The position numbers and the translations under genes are program-made. From Planctomycetaceae bacterium (lineage in GTDB: Bacteria; Planctomycetota; Planctomycetia; Planctomycetales; Planctomycetaceae), in assembly GCA_020638955.1 (NCBI GenBank), contig JACKHO010000002.1, positions 877,220-941,219 on the forward strand: 64,000 nucleotides of DNA. The letters run 5' to 3'. Of the stretch, positions 35,963-44,959 are shown in pieces. The notes beneath the pieces are model-generated. The model had not been told where the DNA came from, searched no databases, and saw nothing but the letters and a program-made list of their open reading frames with translations. How positions within the stretch are numbered: position 1 is the stretch's first letter; each line of letters opens with the position of its first letter.

Positions 35963-36583
35963 ATGTCGCAATCTGAGAGCAAATCGCAAGATTCACCCAA
36001 CGGCGACGGCCAGTTCGAAGAACTCGCCGACGAAATGGAGCAGGTCGATGCAGATAACTCGAGCGACGAACAGGTCCCGGTTGGGAATCTTCTCGACCAA
36101 TTGAATCACCGCGGCTATGGGCCTTTGCTATTCATTCCCGCATTGCTTTCGGTTTCTCCCTTGGGGGCGATTCCGGGAATGTCCATTTTCACGGGTTCGT
36201 TGATTGAGCTCATCGCCGTTCAAATGCTGTTTCGCAGCTCGCCGTGGTTTCCGGGCTGGATTCGAAGGCGAACGGTCTCACGCAGTCGACTGAACGCCGC
36301 ACTCGATAAAATGCGTCCCTGGCTTCGCTGGCTGGACTGGATTATTCGGGAACGCTGGCTGATTCTCGTCGATGGCCCCATGAAGTGGGGCTTCCCGTTT
36401 GTGATTTCGCTCGTTGCACTCTTGTACTTTCCAATGGCAATCGTGCCCTTCGGTGTGCTCCTCCCGGGTGCGGCGGCCACATTCCTGGCCGCCGGTCTCA
36501 CGGCTCGCGACGGAATGTTCGTAAGCCTCGGACTGCTCGCTACAACTGCGGCTGTCTATTTTTCGCTTTCACTTGCCTTGTAG
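35963..36583 (+). CDS. exoD: ExoD-family membrane protein
   Basis: 206 residues. A charged, disordered N-terminus of about 38 residues precedes an ExoD domain (LLDQLNHRGYGPLLFIPALL ... PLGAIPGMSIFTGSLIELIAVQMLF) with four or so transmembrane segments. ExoD is named for exopolysaccharide defects in Sinorhizobium, but its biochemical role is not established. Inner-membrane protein. Converges with the rsmE gene, which ends 33 bases downstream. Confidence 0.82.
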   Translation: MSQSESKSQDSPNGDGQFEELADEMEQVDADNSSDEQVPVGNLLDQLNHRGYGPLLFIPALLSVSPLGAIPGMSIFTGSLIELIAVQMLFRSSPWFPGWIRRRTVSRSRLNAALDKMRPWLRWLDWIIRERWLILVDGPMKWGFPFVISLVALLYFPMAIVPFGVLLPGAAATFLAAGLTARDGMFVSLGLLATTAAVYFSLSLAL

Positions 36584-36616
36584 TTCCCGCGCCCACCGGC
36601 GCCGAGTCATTACTTC

Positions 36617-37327
36617 TCACATTTGACTCATCAAAGCGGCAGCAAGCGACACGGCGGCAGTCTCGATTCGCAAGACGTGACGACCAATCTTCACGCCTTG
36701 TGCGTTGTGTTGATTCAAGAGGCCGAGTTCTTCGTCGGTGAACCCTCCTTCAGGGCCGATGAGAATCATGAAATCTGGATTGTCTGCCGACGCGTGGGAG
36801 AGCTTGTTGATGGAGACGCCGTGGGGATCACCGTGAATGAGTTTACTCTGCTTTTCTGTTGCCAGCAATTCGGTGAAAGGAATTACTGCTTCAAGTTGCG
36901 GAAGGCGATTTCGGCCGCATTGTTTGCAGGCCGCAATGGTGGCCTGTTCCAGCTTGGCCAGTTTGGAGTCGCGAGGATCAACCACCGACCGCGATGTCTT
37001 CATGGGGATGATGCGGTCAACACCCAACTCGGTGAGCTTTTCGACAATCCAGCGGAAACGGTCTCCCTTGGGAGGAGCGAGGGCTACGGCAATGGAAGGC
37101 TGAGAGGGAACATCGGTGATGAGGGAATTGGTGATTCTGGCCGACGCCTTGCGGGATGATTCCACCTGCAACTCGGCCTGAGCTGCACGTCCAGCACCAT
37201 CGAAGATTTCAATTTGTTCGCCCGAGGCAAGCCGCAGCACGCGGAGTGCATGTTGAGCCTCGGGTTGCGGAAGAGGAACCAGGTCACCCGGTTGCCAGTT
37301 TCCAGGCAAGTAAAAGCGATTTGCCAT
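36617..37327 (-). CDS. rsmE: 16S rRNA (uracil1498-N3)-methyltransferase
   Basis: 236 residues with the normal RsmE arrangement: N-terminal PUA-like part (MANRFYLPGNW ... QHALRVLRLASGEQIEIFDG) followed by a SPOUT knot domain with ILIGPEGGFTDEE and the C-terminal LGRHVLRIETA-like segment (KIGRHVLRIETAAVSLAAAL). KGDRFRWIVEKLTELGVDRIIPM is also typical. It methylates U1498 of 16S rRNA in the 30S subunit. The adaptor gene at 37337-38791 lies immediately upstream on the same strand with a spacing of 9 bases, so the two are probably co-transcribed. Confidence 0.95.
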   Translation of the reverse strand: MANRFYLPGNWQPGDLVPLPQPEAQHALRVLRLASGEQIEIFDGAGRAAQAELQVESSRKASARITNSLITDVPSQPSIAVALAPPKGDRFRWIVEKLTELGVDRIIPMKTSRSVVDPRDSKLAKLEQATIAACKQCGRNRLPQLEAVIPFTELLATEKQSKLIHGDPHGVSINKLSHASADNPDFMILIGPEGGFTDEELGLLNQHNAQGVKIGRHVLRIETAAVSLAAALMSQM

Positions 37328-37336
37328 TCGAACCGC

Positions 37337-38791
37337 CTACTCTTCGTCAGTCGATTCAGGAGCAATCTCTGGAGCAGGAGCGAGGTAGGCCACCTTGAGT
37401 AATGCCAGTTCTTCTTCAAAGGTGTGAGTACGTCTCACGTCGAGCAATGAACCGTCCTGGACAATGTCGAGGTTCGTCATGACCACTTCCGCATTTTCCA
37501 GTTCGCTGCTCCGGACCAGGACAAATGATTGCAGACTCCGGACCACTTCGATGTCCACCTCTTTCGCTGAACGACTTGCTTCACTTGATTCGGGTGCCAC
37601 AAACAGCGAGTTGCCGACAATGGCGTCACGCGGGATGAGATACGTGTCTGGCGTATTCAGTACATCAGCCTGAATTCGCGCGTAGCAAAACGTTCCTGGG
37701 CGCAGTGGAGTTTCTGAATTCCGATTGTCGACCTCGACAAACACCATGACGGTTCGGGTTCGTTCGTCGGCCACAGGTGCAATGCGAATGACATAGCCCG
37801 TCCAGGAGACTTCATTGCGGAATAGCGCCGACTCATCTGGCACGAGTTGAGCCAGAGGAAAATCTCCCTTCGCGAGGAACTCGGTCAACACAGCGGCATC
37901 AGTCAAAGAGACTGGTACCGGCACGATAACGGTGGAGTCATCAGTGAGACGCAGCAGCGGCTCACCTGGTCGCACGTACTGACCTTCTTCCGCCATGACT
38001 TCGCTGACCACGCCTGAAAACGGCGCTTGCACGTGTGCCTTCTCCAGTTCCAGTGTTGCCAGCGCCAGGTCGGACTGGGCGGTGGTGAGCTGACTTTGAA
38101 GCTGCTTGCGACGGATGGGAAGCAAGTCGCGTTCGCTTTCCAGACGGATGAGTCCTTCCTGGAATTGTTGTACTTCCAGTTCCGAACGAGAGACGTCACT
38201 TTCCCGTCCGGCTCCCATGTCTACGAGCCGCTGGGCACGGTCGAGTTCCCTCTGAGCCGTTTCGAGTCGCTGCATTTGCTGTTGAATGAGCCGCTTGTTC
38301 GACGCTTCATCCTGATCGATTCGCTGCAGGTCGACCTGGTGCTGTGTCAACATCGCCTGCGCTTGTGTCACGCGTTCCTCATAGGTCTGGGGATCAATTC
38401 TCAGCAGCGATGCCGCGGGAACGCGGACTGATTTTCCGTTTTCGTCGCTGCTCACTTGCGGTCCCTGAACAGGATCTCCCACGCGCAAATGTTCTGTTTC
38501 CGAAATGCGGCCTGACACTTCGGCGGCCACAACCACTTCGCGGTCGGCCTCGGCTGTTCCAAACCCGGCAACAAATCGCTGGATGGGGCGCTGCTCGACC
38601 CGGTAGGTCTCCACGCGATACACGGGAATTGTCGGTTCTTCACGCGGCGGCTCCTTTTTGAGGGATGCCAAGCGATTGAAGACGGTCGACCCCAGCACAA
38701 GAGCCCCGACAATGCACAAGATACTGATCACCACTTTCACCAAAGCAAAGTAGAGACCGGAATGCGAATTGCCAGTGGAGTTGTTTGCCAT
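37337..38791 (-). CDS. HlyD/RND-type periplasmic adaptor (membrane fusion) protein
   Basis: 484 residues from the ATG at 38791; the frame upstream to 38860 adds no recognisable sequence. One N-terminal transmembrane anchor (LVKVVISILCIVGALVLGSTVF), then a lipoyl half (EVVVAAEVSGRISE), a long coiled-coil hairpin (about 130-250, with QQMQRLETAQRELDRAQRLVDMG), the second lipoyl half (AHVQAPFSGVVSEVMAEEGQYV) and beta-barrel domains ending with LRPGTFCYARIQ. This is the layout of adaptor proteins that link an inner-membrane pump to an outer-membrane channel. No pump gene is adjacent in the window; rsmE follows instead. Confidence 0.88.
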   Translation of the reverse strand: MANNSTGNSHSGLYFALVKVVISILCIVGALVLGSTVFNRLASLKKEPPREEPTIPVYRVETYRVEQRPIQRFVAGFGTAEADREVVVAAEVSGRISETEHLRVGDPVQGPQVSSDENGKSVRVPAASLLRIDPQTYEERVTQAQAMLTQHQVDLQRIDQDEASNKRLIQQQMQRLETAQRELDRAQRLVDMGAGRESDVSRSELEVQQFQEGLIRLESERDLLPIRRKQLQSQLTTAQSDLALATLELEKAHVQAPFSGVVSEVMAEEGQYVRPGEPLLRLTDDSTVIVPVPVSLTDAAVLTEFLAKGDFPLAQLVPDESALFRNEVSWTGYVIRIAPVADERTRTVMVFVEVDNRNSETPLRPGTFCYARIQADVLNTPDTYLIPRDAIVGNSLFVAPESSEASRSAKEVDIEVVRSLQSFVLVRSSELENAEVVMTNLDIVQDGSLLDVRRTHTFEEELALLKVAYLAPAPEIAPESTDEE

Positions 38792-39073
38792 CGAAGTGTG
38801 ATGAGCCGGAGACCTGAGAGTGCCAAAATCAGAGTGTAGATGATTTGTGCAAATTACCACTCCTCAAACGGTCAAGAGGAGAGGAATTGGGAAACTCCAT
38901 TCTCGTTTTTCCCGTTGGAATGCGGCAGGCAGCCAATATTGCACACATCAACAGTGGCGAATGCTTAACACGCCCGTTATCTTCGGTGATTACCCCGCCG
39001 TAGTATTGCCCCCTGCAACTTGGACTCACCGCAACATTCACTCTGTCCCGCAGAGCCAACAGGTACCTCCACA

Positions 39074-40267
39074 ATGCGAATTCTCGTCTGTTGGGATGAC
39101 GCCGCCCAGGCCGAACTCATCCGTCTTTATCTGAATGTCGACGGAAACGCGGTGATTGTGGCGACGGAGCAGCAGCAGTTCGAGACATTGGTCCAGTCAG
39201 CACAGAACTGGGATGTCATTGTCGTCACCACAAACTTCCCCGATCACGACGCGGCCTATCGGTTCTTCGAGTCCGTCAAGACGACCCGCCCTGAATGCCC
39301 AGTGGTCGCCGCGTGCCACCAGGAAGATGTGTATCGTCTGGCCCGTTATCTCACGTCAGGCCTGCGTGCATACCTCATTCGGGACGAAAAGGGGGACTTC
39401 CTATTCCTGATGCACGCGGTCATTGAAGGTGCCGTCCGGCAGGTGGAAGCCGAACGGGAACGGTTAGTTGCTGAGAAATTGCGTCGCGAAATCGATTCCG
39501 TGCGGCAGTTGCAGGAATCGATTATTCCCCACAACATCGCCTGCCCCGACCGTTACGAAATCGTCGCGAGGTACGAGTCTTCGCAAATCAAAGTCATTGG
39601 CGGTCAGCCGGTCACCATGGCCGGTGGGGACTACTACGACGCATTTACTCTGCCCGACGATACCACCATTGTATTGGTCGGCGATGCCTCAGGGCATGGG
39701 ATGAAAGCGTGCATGTCTATTATGACCATGCACACACTCATTCGCATGATTCGCTTCGACGAGTTCCGCGATCCTTCCAACTTCGTCGCCTACGTCAACA
39801 ACATGTTGTGCAAACAAAGCGTTGTGAATAGTGAAGGGGGATTCATTACGCTGCTGTATGGAGTGTTGAACCCGAAAACAAATGAATTCCAGTGGGCCTC
39901 GGCCGGGCATCCGGCGCCCATTTGCCATCGACTGGGCTCCGATTCCTTCGAGACTATTGGCGATGACGATTCCGCCGGTCTCCCCATTGGCATTATCCCA
40001 GAAGCCGACTACGAGACGCATTCATTTCAAATTCCTGAACAAAGCCGCCTGTTGCTCTACACTGATGGAATTATCGAAGCCTTCCCAGTTGGCAGTGAAC
40101 AGCATGAAGAGTTCGGTATCGGCGGCTTGAAGCGAACCATGAGTTCGGCACGCGAACTGAATTTGTCGCAAACAATGCAGAAGCTGTTCGACGACTCTCA
40201 GGCGTTCACACGCGGCCAGGGGCGCCATGACGACACGTCCGTTCTCCTGCTTGAACGACAGGGGTAA
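39074..40267 (+). CDS. SpoIIE-type PP2C phosphatase with degenerate receiver domain
   Basis: 397 residues from the ATG at 39074. Residues 1-120 have a response-regulator fold, but the phosphoacceptor strand reads WDVIVVTTNFP, with Thr where Asp is expected, and the acidic pair (WDD) is only partly kept. A linker coiled coil (about 125-160, RQVEAERERLVAEKLRREID) connects to a SpoIIE phosphatase: MAGGDYYDAF, VLVGDASGHGMKA, WASAGHPAPI and GRHDDTSVLLL with the metal-binding Asp residues. It probably dephosphorylates an anti-sigma-factor antagonist, controlled by something other than Asp phosphorylation. The next gene starts 3 bases after its stop. Confidence 0.88.
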   Translation: MRILVCWDDAAQAELIRLYLNVDGNAVIVATEQQQFETLVQSAQNWDVIVVTTNFPDHDAAYRFFESVKTTRPECPVVAACHQEDVYRLARYLTSGLRAYLIRDEKGDFLFLMHAVIEGAVRQVEAERERLVAEKLRREIDSVRQLQESIIPHNIACPDRYEIVARYESSQIKVIGGQPVTMAGGDYYDAFTLPDDTTIVLVGDASGHGMKACMSIMTMHTLIRMIRFDEFRDPSNFVAYVNNMLCKQSVVNSEGGFITLLYGVLNPKTNEFQWASAGHPAPICHRLGSDSFETIGDDDSAGLPIGIIPEADYETHSFQIPEQSRLLLYTDGIIEAFPVGSEQHEEFGIGGLKRTMSSARELNLSQTMQKLFDDSQAFTRGQGRHDDTSVLLLERQG

Positions 40268-40270
40268 TCG

Positions 40271-41572
40271 GTGATTCGCCGAACGGTCAGAGACGTCTCC
40301 GCTCTCGCACGCTGTGCGTTACTGTTCGTCATCGTCTTTTCATCTACGGGATTCCTGGCAGTCGTCTCCGCTGAAGAACCTGTCGGTTCAATTTGGCGTT
40401 GGACTGAATCCGATAAGTCGCTGGAAATCATTGCATTCGAAAAGCTGTTGAGGCTCGATACCGCTGAGTGCACGCTCGGCCTTGCAGACAGGGAAGCGAC
40501 ATTCCCGTTGGAAGACGTCTGGCGAATTTCCGTCAATGCTCCGGAACAGAAGGAACGTACAGCTCGCGCGCGCCAACGCGGGTATGTTCAGTTGAACAAC
40601 GGTGACATCTGGGTGACACGCAACTTTCAGCTGGAGGGAGAGTCGCTGATTGTTGGTATTGGCGACGACAGCGCCGCGATTCAAATTCCCATTGATCATG
40701 TACGGACGATTTCCTGGGGACGTCCCATCTCCCTTGGCAGCGAAATTCGTTTTCAGGAACTGGCTGCAACTGATGAGAATTCTCCAAACAGTGATGTCTT
40801 ACTGCTCAAGAATGGTGATCGTCTGTTGGGCGAACTTCAGAATATCTCCGCGGAGAGAGTTGTGTTTGCGGTCGACGGCACAGAACTGACGATTCCCCGA
40901 GAGCAGTTGCGGGAACTGCAAATGAATCCGGCGCTTGTCAGTCCTCCAAGCTACGTTACGCCGTGTGCAATTATCCAGATTCGGGACGGGACACAGTTCA
41001 CGGCGTCTTCCGTCGTTGTCGAAGGCCAACAAGTCTTGGCTTCGCTCAATAATGAGGTCACCGTGAAGTTTCCTCTGGCGCAGCTTCGGTCCATCGATTT
41101 CTTTTCGGAGAAGACTCGCCCCCTGTTATGGGAACCTCCGACTGCTGCGACACACGAGAATTACTTCGGGACCAGCGAACCCCTTCGCAGCGGCGCCTCA
41201 GTTGACGGAAATCCTCTGTTGGTTGATGGTAAAACTTATCCCTTGGGAATTGGTGTACGCTCGCAGTCCAGCGTGACATTCACCGTTCCACCGAATGCAC
41301 AGACCCTTTGGCTACTCGTTGGACTTGCTGACGAAGTCAACGGGAAGGGATCTCTCGATGTGAAAATCTCAGGGATGTCAGCGGATGAGGCGGAGAGAGC
41401 ATTGGTGCAAAAGACACTTCTCGACTCAACCGCACCGTCAAAGCGACTAGGCCCCATTGATGTGCGTGGTATGACTTCCGTCACATTCCATGCTGATTTC
41501 GGTATGCGTGCTGACCTGTTCGACAGCGTGAACTGGTGCATCCCCACGCTGCGTTGCAATGCATCCGAGTAG
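40271..41572 (+). CDS. exported NPCBM/NEW2-type protein
   Basis: 433 residues, GTG start at 40271 three bases after the stop of the phosphatase gene. A signal peptide (ALLFVIVFSSTGFLAVVSA) is followed by beta-rich repeats, of which two resemble small SH3-like modules (LLLKNGDRLLGELQNISAER and IQIRDGTQFTASSVVVEGQ). The C-terminal part (LVDGKTYPLGIGVRSQSSVTF ... LWLLVGLADEVNGKGSLDVKI) is an NPCBM-type carbohydrate-binding module. No catalytic domain is visible. Likely a cell-surface sugar-binding protein co-transcribed with the phosphatase. Confidence 0.82.
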   Translation: MIRRTVRDVSALARCALLFVIVFSSTGFLAVVSAEEPVGSIWRWTESDKSLEIIAFEKLLRLDTAECTLGLADREATFPLEDVWRISVNAPEQKERTARARQRGYVQLNNGDIWVTRNFQLEGESLIVGIGDDSAAIQIPIDHVRTISWGRPISLGSEIRFQELAATDENSPNSDVLLLKNGDRLLGELQNISAERVVFAVDGTELTIPREQLRELQMNPALVSPPSYVTPCAIIQIRDGTQFTASSVVVEGQQVLASLNNEVTVKFPLAQLRSIDFFSEKTRPLLWEPPTAATHENYFGTSEPLRSGASVDGNPLLVDGKTYPLGIGVRSQSSVTFTVPPNAQTLWLLVGLADEVNGKGSLDVKISGMSADEAERALVQKTLLDSTAPSKRLGPIDVRGMTSVTFHADFGMRADLFDSVNWCIPTLRCNASE

Positions 41573-41651
41573 CATTGGCTTTCTCTGGAATTCGCACGCC
41601 GATATTCTGTCGTTAATCGCATCCCCTCATTCTTATCCATTCTGCAACACT

Positions 41652-43298
41652 ATGACTCACAAGCGAATTCTTGTCGGTTTTCTGTTGGCTTTTCTCGCAT
41701 TTTCAACCAGAGCAATTGCGGCAGACGCACCAAACATTGTCTTTGCCTTTGCTGATGACCTTGGACGCTACGCCAGTGCTTACGCCGACCCCAACGCGCC
41801 ATCTCCAAACGACGTCATTCACACGCCGTTCTTTGACCGAATCGCCGCTGAAGGGACCCGGTTTGACTGTGCGTTGGTGAGTGCGCCTTCCTGTACGCCG
41901 TCGCGGGCGGCCATTGTGTCGGGGCAGCACTTCTTCAGGAACGGCAGCCACTCGCAACTTCATCATCCCTGGATGAAAGGCTTTGACGACCCGTGGGATG
42001 AAGTTCGCGGATTTCCCCTCATGTTGCAGGCGTCGGGTTACCACATTGGCTGGTCGTACAAAATGCACATCAGCGAAGACCGCATGGGGGGGAAGGAACG
42101 CAATTACAGAAAGCATGGCTCGCGTTTCAATACGTTTTCACAAAATGTCATGAAGGCGGACGACACCGAAGCTGGTAAACAGGAACTTCTTGAGGAAGTG
42201 CGCGGCAACTTCCGTTCATTCCTTGCTGATCGAAACGACAAGCAACCGTTCTACTATTGGTTTAATCCCACGAATACACACCGGTCCTGGGTGCAGGGAT
42301 CGGGGAAGAAAATCTGGGGGATCGAACCCGATTCGCTCAAAGGGAAGCTCCCACCGTTTCTGCCTGATAACGAAATTGTGCGCGAGGACTTCGCTGACTA
42401 TCTCGGCGAAGCCCAGGCTTTTGATGCAGCGGTCGGCATTCTCCTTGAAGAGTTAACGGCGCTGGGTGAATTGGAAAACACTATTGTCGTCGTAAGTGGT
42501 GATCACGGCGCTCCGGGATTCCCACGAGGAAAGTGCAACCTTTACGACTTCGGAACACAAGTTCCACTTGCGATTCGCTGGCCGAAACATGTGGCGGAAG
42601 GGCGCGTTATTCAGTCGCCGGTCAGCCTGCTGGACTTGGCACCAACGTTCCTCGAAGCCGCGGGACTGCAGGCTGATGAAAGGATGGATGGTCAGAGCCT
42701 GCTCGCCGCCATGAATGCCGAAACGAGAGATCCTGAAGAGGTACTGCGGGGAACCGCCATTTGCGGGCGTGAGAACCATGTCAATGAGTCGCGACCGGGC
42801 GGGCTTCCCTACCCCATGCGCGCGATCCGTACTGGCGAGTATTTATACATCGTCAACTTCGCTCCTGACCGCTGGCCCGTCGCCCAACCTCCATTGGCAG
42901 CGCCTCTCACAAATCCCATTGGGGGCAAGAAAGGTGGAAGTCGTCGAATGGACCTCGACTTCAGCCCAACGCGAGACTTCTTTGAGTTGAATGAAGGGGA
43001 CGAGACCATTGCGGAATGGTGGCGGCTGGGATTCGATTTGCGTCCCGCCGAAGAACTGTATGTCATTGCCGATGATCCTCACCAAATGCTGAATGTTGCA
43101 GATGACGTAAACTTTGCCGCAGTGAAATCACAGTTACGTGGTCAACTTCTGGCGGAATTGAATCGCGGCAATGATCCTCGCGTCATCGATGACGGCAAGG
43201 CTTTTGATCGACCGCCCTACGCGCCGGATACTCCCGAACGGGGCGTCCCCGATATCGAAGCGTTAAGGAAAGAAGATGAGAAGGCAGATGTTAACTGA
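41652..43298 (+). CDS. secreted sulfatase (heparan-sulfatase-like)
   Basis: 548 residues from the ATG at 41652, which begins a signal peptide (LVGFLLAFLAFSTRAIAA). The formylglycine signature is C81-T-P-S-R85 within SAPSCTPSRAAI, to be matured by a formylglycine-generating enzyme. Metal ligands: FADD (residues 33-36) and the later VVVSGDHGAPG. The large YYWFNPTNTHRSW segment and general length fit S1_8-type N-sulfoglucosamine sulfohydrolases. It probably removes sulfate from marine or host-derived polysaccharides in the periplasm. Independent of the next gene, which is convergent. Confidence 0.92.
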   Translation: MTHKRILVGFLLAFLAFSTRAIAADAPNIVFAFADDLGRYASAYADPNAPSPNDVIHTPFFDRIAAEGTRFDCALVSAPSCTPSRAAIVSGQHFFRNGSHSQLHHPWMKGFDDPWDEVRGFPLMLQASGYHIGWSYKMHISEDRMGGKERNYRKHGSRFNTFSQNVMKADDTEAGKQELLEEVRGNFRSFLADRNDKQPFYYWFNPTNTHRSWVQGSGKKIWGIEPDSLKGKLPPFLPDNEIVREDFADYLGEAQAFDAAVGILLEELTALGELENTIVVVSGDHGAPGFPRGKCNLYDFGTQVPLAIRWPKHVAEGRVIQSPVSLLDLAPTFLEAAGLQADERMDGQSLLAAMNAETRDPEEVLRGTAICGRENHVNESRPGGLPYPMRAIRTGEYLYIVNFAPDRWPVAQPPLAAPLTNPIGGKKGGSRRMDLDFSPTRDFFELNEGDETIAEWWRLGFDLRPAEELYVIADDPHQMLNVADDVNFAAVKSQLRGQLLAELNRGNDPRVIDDGKAFDRPPYAPDTPERGVPDIEALRKEDEKADVN

Positions 43299-43310
43299 TT
43301 TGTCAGCACC

Positions 43311-43333
43311 CAGACAGGAATGTCTGGGCCACC
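43311..43333 (+). repeat. short hairpin repeat, copy 3
   Basis: CAGACA (43311-43316), GGAA, TGTCTG (43321-43326), then GGCCACC. It lies in the 66 bases between two convergent genes, so it could also help terminate both transcripts. Confidence 0.6.
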
Positions 43334-43364
43334 GTGCTGTTTCAGTTTGCCTCAAGACCAGCCG

Positions 43365-43940
43365 CTACATGAACACCGGGTCGAACCGGGGGCTGTCGAG
43401 CTCAATCGCTGGTGGGTCATCGGTGATGCGTTCCATGAAGCGGTCCCAGTTGTCTTTTGTTTGCTTCGACAGCAACTTCGACATTTGCTCGTTGCAGTCT
43501 TCGCAAATCATGTAGGGACTGGGACTGGGTGGCGGAACGACGAGCAACTCCGCCTGCATGCAAACGCCCAGCGTCTGATAGCGACGACAATCTTCCCTGA
43601 GCTTGGCACACAACAGGCATGCCTTTAGGCCATCTTCCCAAGTGTATGTTTCGGGATCAAAATCCTCAGGAAGTTCGCGTTTCAGGGACTGCACAAACGC
43701 AGTAATCCGCTCTTGCGTTTCCTGAGACTGCATCGACGCCACGCAGGTCATGCAGAGTGCCGCCTCGAAAACAGGTTCCTTGACGACAAAATGTTTGGCG
43801 ACGGCGTATGGCACCTGTTCACCCAGCAGGTCGCATTCGCAGCCTGTACATTTCTCGAACAGGTCTTCGAGATAGACCGACTGAAACGGTTTCGGAATGG
43901 GGACTTGATGAAGAGGTGCCATGGGTTTCGCTGCGTACAA
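43365..43940 (-). CDS. cysteine-rich protein with four CxxC pairs, unrecognised
   Basis: 191 residues (185 from the ATG at 43922). Cysteine pairs C31/C34, C63/C66, C108/C111 and C146/C149, with additional C36, C118 and C127, suggest two zinc ribbons or treble-clef folds. No signal peptide, so cytoplasmic. A proline-rich linker PPPSPSPYM separates the last pair. I do not recognise the family, and no neighbour suggests a role; the FAH-family gene lies 29 bases upstream on the same strand, so they may share a transcript. Confidence 0.65.
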   Translation of the reverse strand: MYAAKPMAPLHQVPIPKPFQSVYLEDLFEKCTGCECDLLGEQVPYAVAKHFVVKEPVFEAALCMTCVASMQSQETQERITAFVQSLKRELPEDFDPETYTWEDGLKACLLCAKLREDCRRYQTLGVCMQAELLVVPPPSPSPYMICEDCNEQMSKLLSKQTKDNWDRFMERITDDPPAIELDSPRFDPVFM

Positions 43941-43969
43941 ACAACCTTGGTGATCCAGGAATAAGAACG

Positions 43970-44842
43970 CTATTCCGCTGCCACTGGATTACGCAAAGTT
44001 CCGAGTCCGGTGATTTCGACTTCAGCGACATCCCCTGGTTTCATCCAGACGCGTGGGTCACGTCCCATACCGACGCCTGACGGGGTGCCGGTGAAAATCA
44101 AATCACCCGGTTCGAGAGTGATAAGTTGCGCGAGGTGAGCGATGACCTCATCGACACCGAAAATGAATTCCTTCGTATTGCCCTGCTGCATGACCTCGCC
44201 ATTGAGCCGCATGACAACGTCCAGAGCATGTGGGTCGCCAACTTCATCTGCGGTGACCAGCCAGGGACCAATTGGGGCGAACGTGTCAGGTGATTTCCCG
44301 AGCAGCCACTGGCCACCGGGTCGTCCTTTCTGCCAGTCGCGGGCAGAAACGTCGTGACCATTCATGTAACCGGCGACGTAGCTGAAGGCATCCTCTTTCG
44401 AAACGCGAGAAGCACGGCGGCCAATGACCACCACCAGTTCCGCTTCGAAGTCGACGTTCTGGCACACCTCGGGAATCTGAATGGTGGCCTCGGTGCCAAT
44501 GATGGTGTTGCCGAACTTACCGAAGCAGACGGGCTCAGACGGAATGGGCGAATTCGTCTCCAGAGCGTGATCGCGATAATTCAGGCCTATGCAAATGATT
44601 TTCCCAGGGTGTTTGACGGGAGCCAAAACTTCCGTGGCCTCGACGAATTTGCCGTCTGCAACTCCCTGCTGTGTCGCTGCCCGGCAACGATCCAATCCGT
44701 CTTCCAGCCCCAGTACGGCTCTCAGACAATTGGGCAACGAGGAGTCGACGGCACACAAATCAACGTAGCGCGTCCCCTCATTGTTTACCTCAGCACTAAC
44801 AAGTCGAATTCCAGCAGCCGTATTTACCGTAGCGAGTTTCAT
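43970..44842 (-). CDS. fumarylacetoacetate-hydrolase-family protein
   Basis: 290 residues. The FAH core is clear: IICIGLNYRDHALE (about 82-95), CFGKFGNTIIG, and the divalent-metal ligands in DFEAELVVVIGR (E133 and E135) with a downstream Asp near GYMNGHDVSARDWQ. The C-terminus PGDLIFTGTPSGVGM is typical. Members cleave C-C bonds or isomerise products of aromatic catabolism (for example 2-keto-3-deoxy sugar or ureidoglycolate-type roles); the exact substrate cannot be given. Cytoplasmic. Confidence 0.9.
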   Translation of the reverse strand: MKLATVNTAAGIRLVSAEVNNEGTRYVDLCAVDSSLPNCLRAVLGLEDGLDRCRAATQQGVADGKFVEATEVLAPVKHPGKIICIGLNYRDHALETNSPIPSEPVCFGKFGNTIIGTEATIQIPEVCQNVDFEAELVVVIGRRASRVSKEDAFSYVAGYMNGHDVSARDWQKGRPGGQWLLGKSPDTFAPIGPWLVTADEVGDPHALDVVMRLNGEVMQQGNTKEFIFGVDEVIAHLAQLITLEPGDLIFTGTPSGVGMGRDPRVWMKPGDVAEVEITGLGTLRNPVAAE

Positions 44843-44959
44843 CGTAAGTCGAGACAGTTCCGGGAAAGAAATAGTAAAGCTGTCTCATTGTTGCGTACCC
44901 GCTGCAGTTTGTGAATGAGCGGCCTCTTGAAATTCAGAGAACTTTGCTCGGGCAGCACC

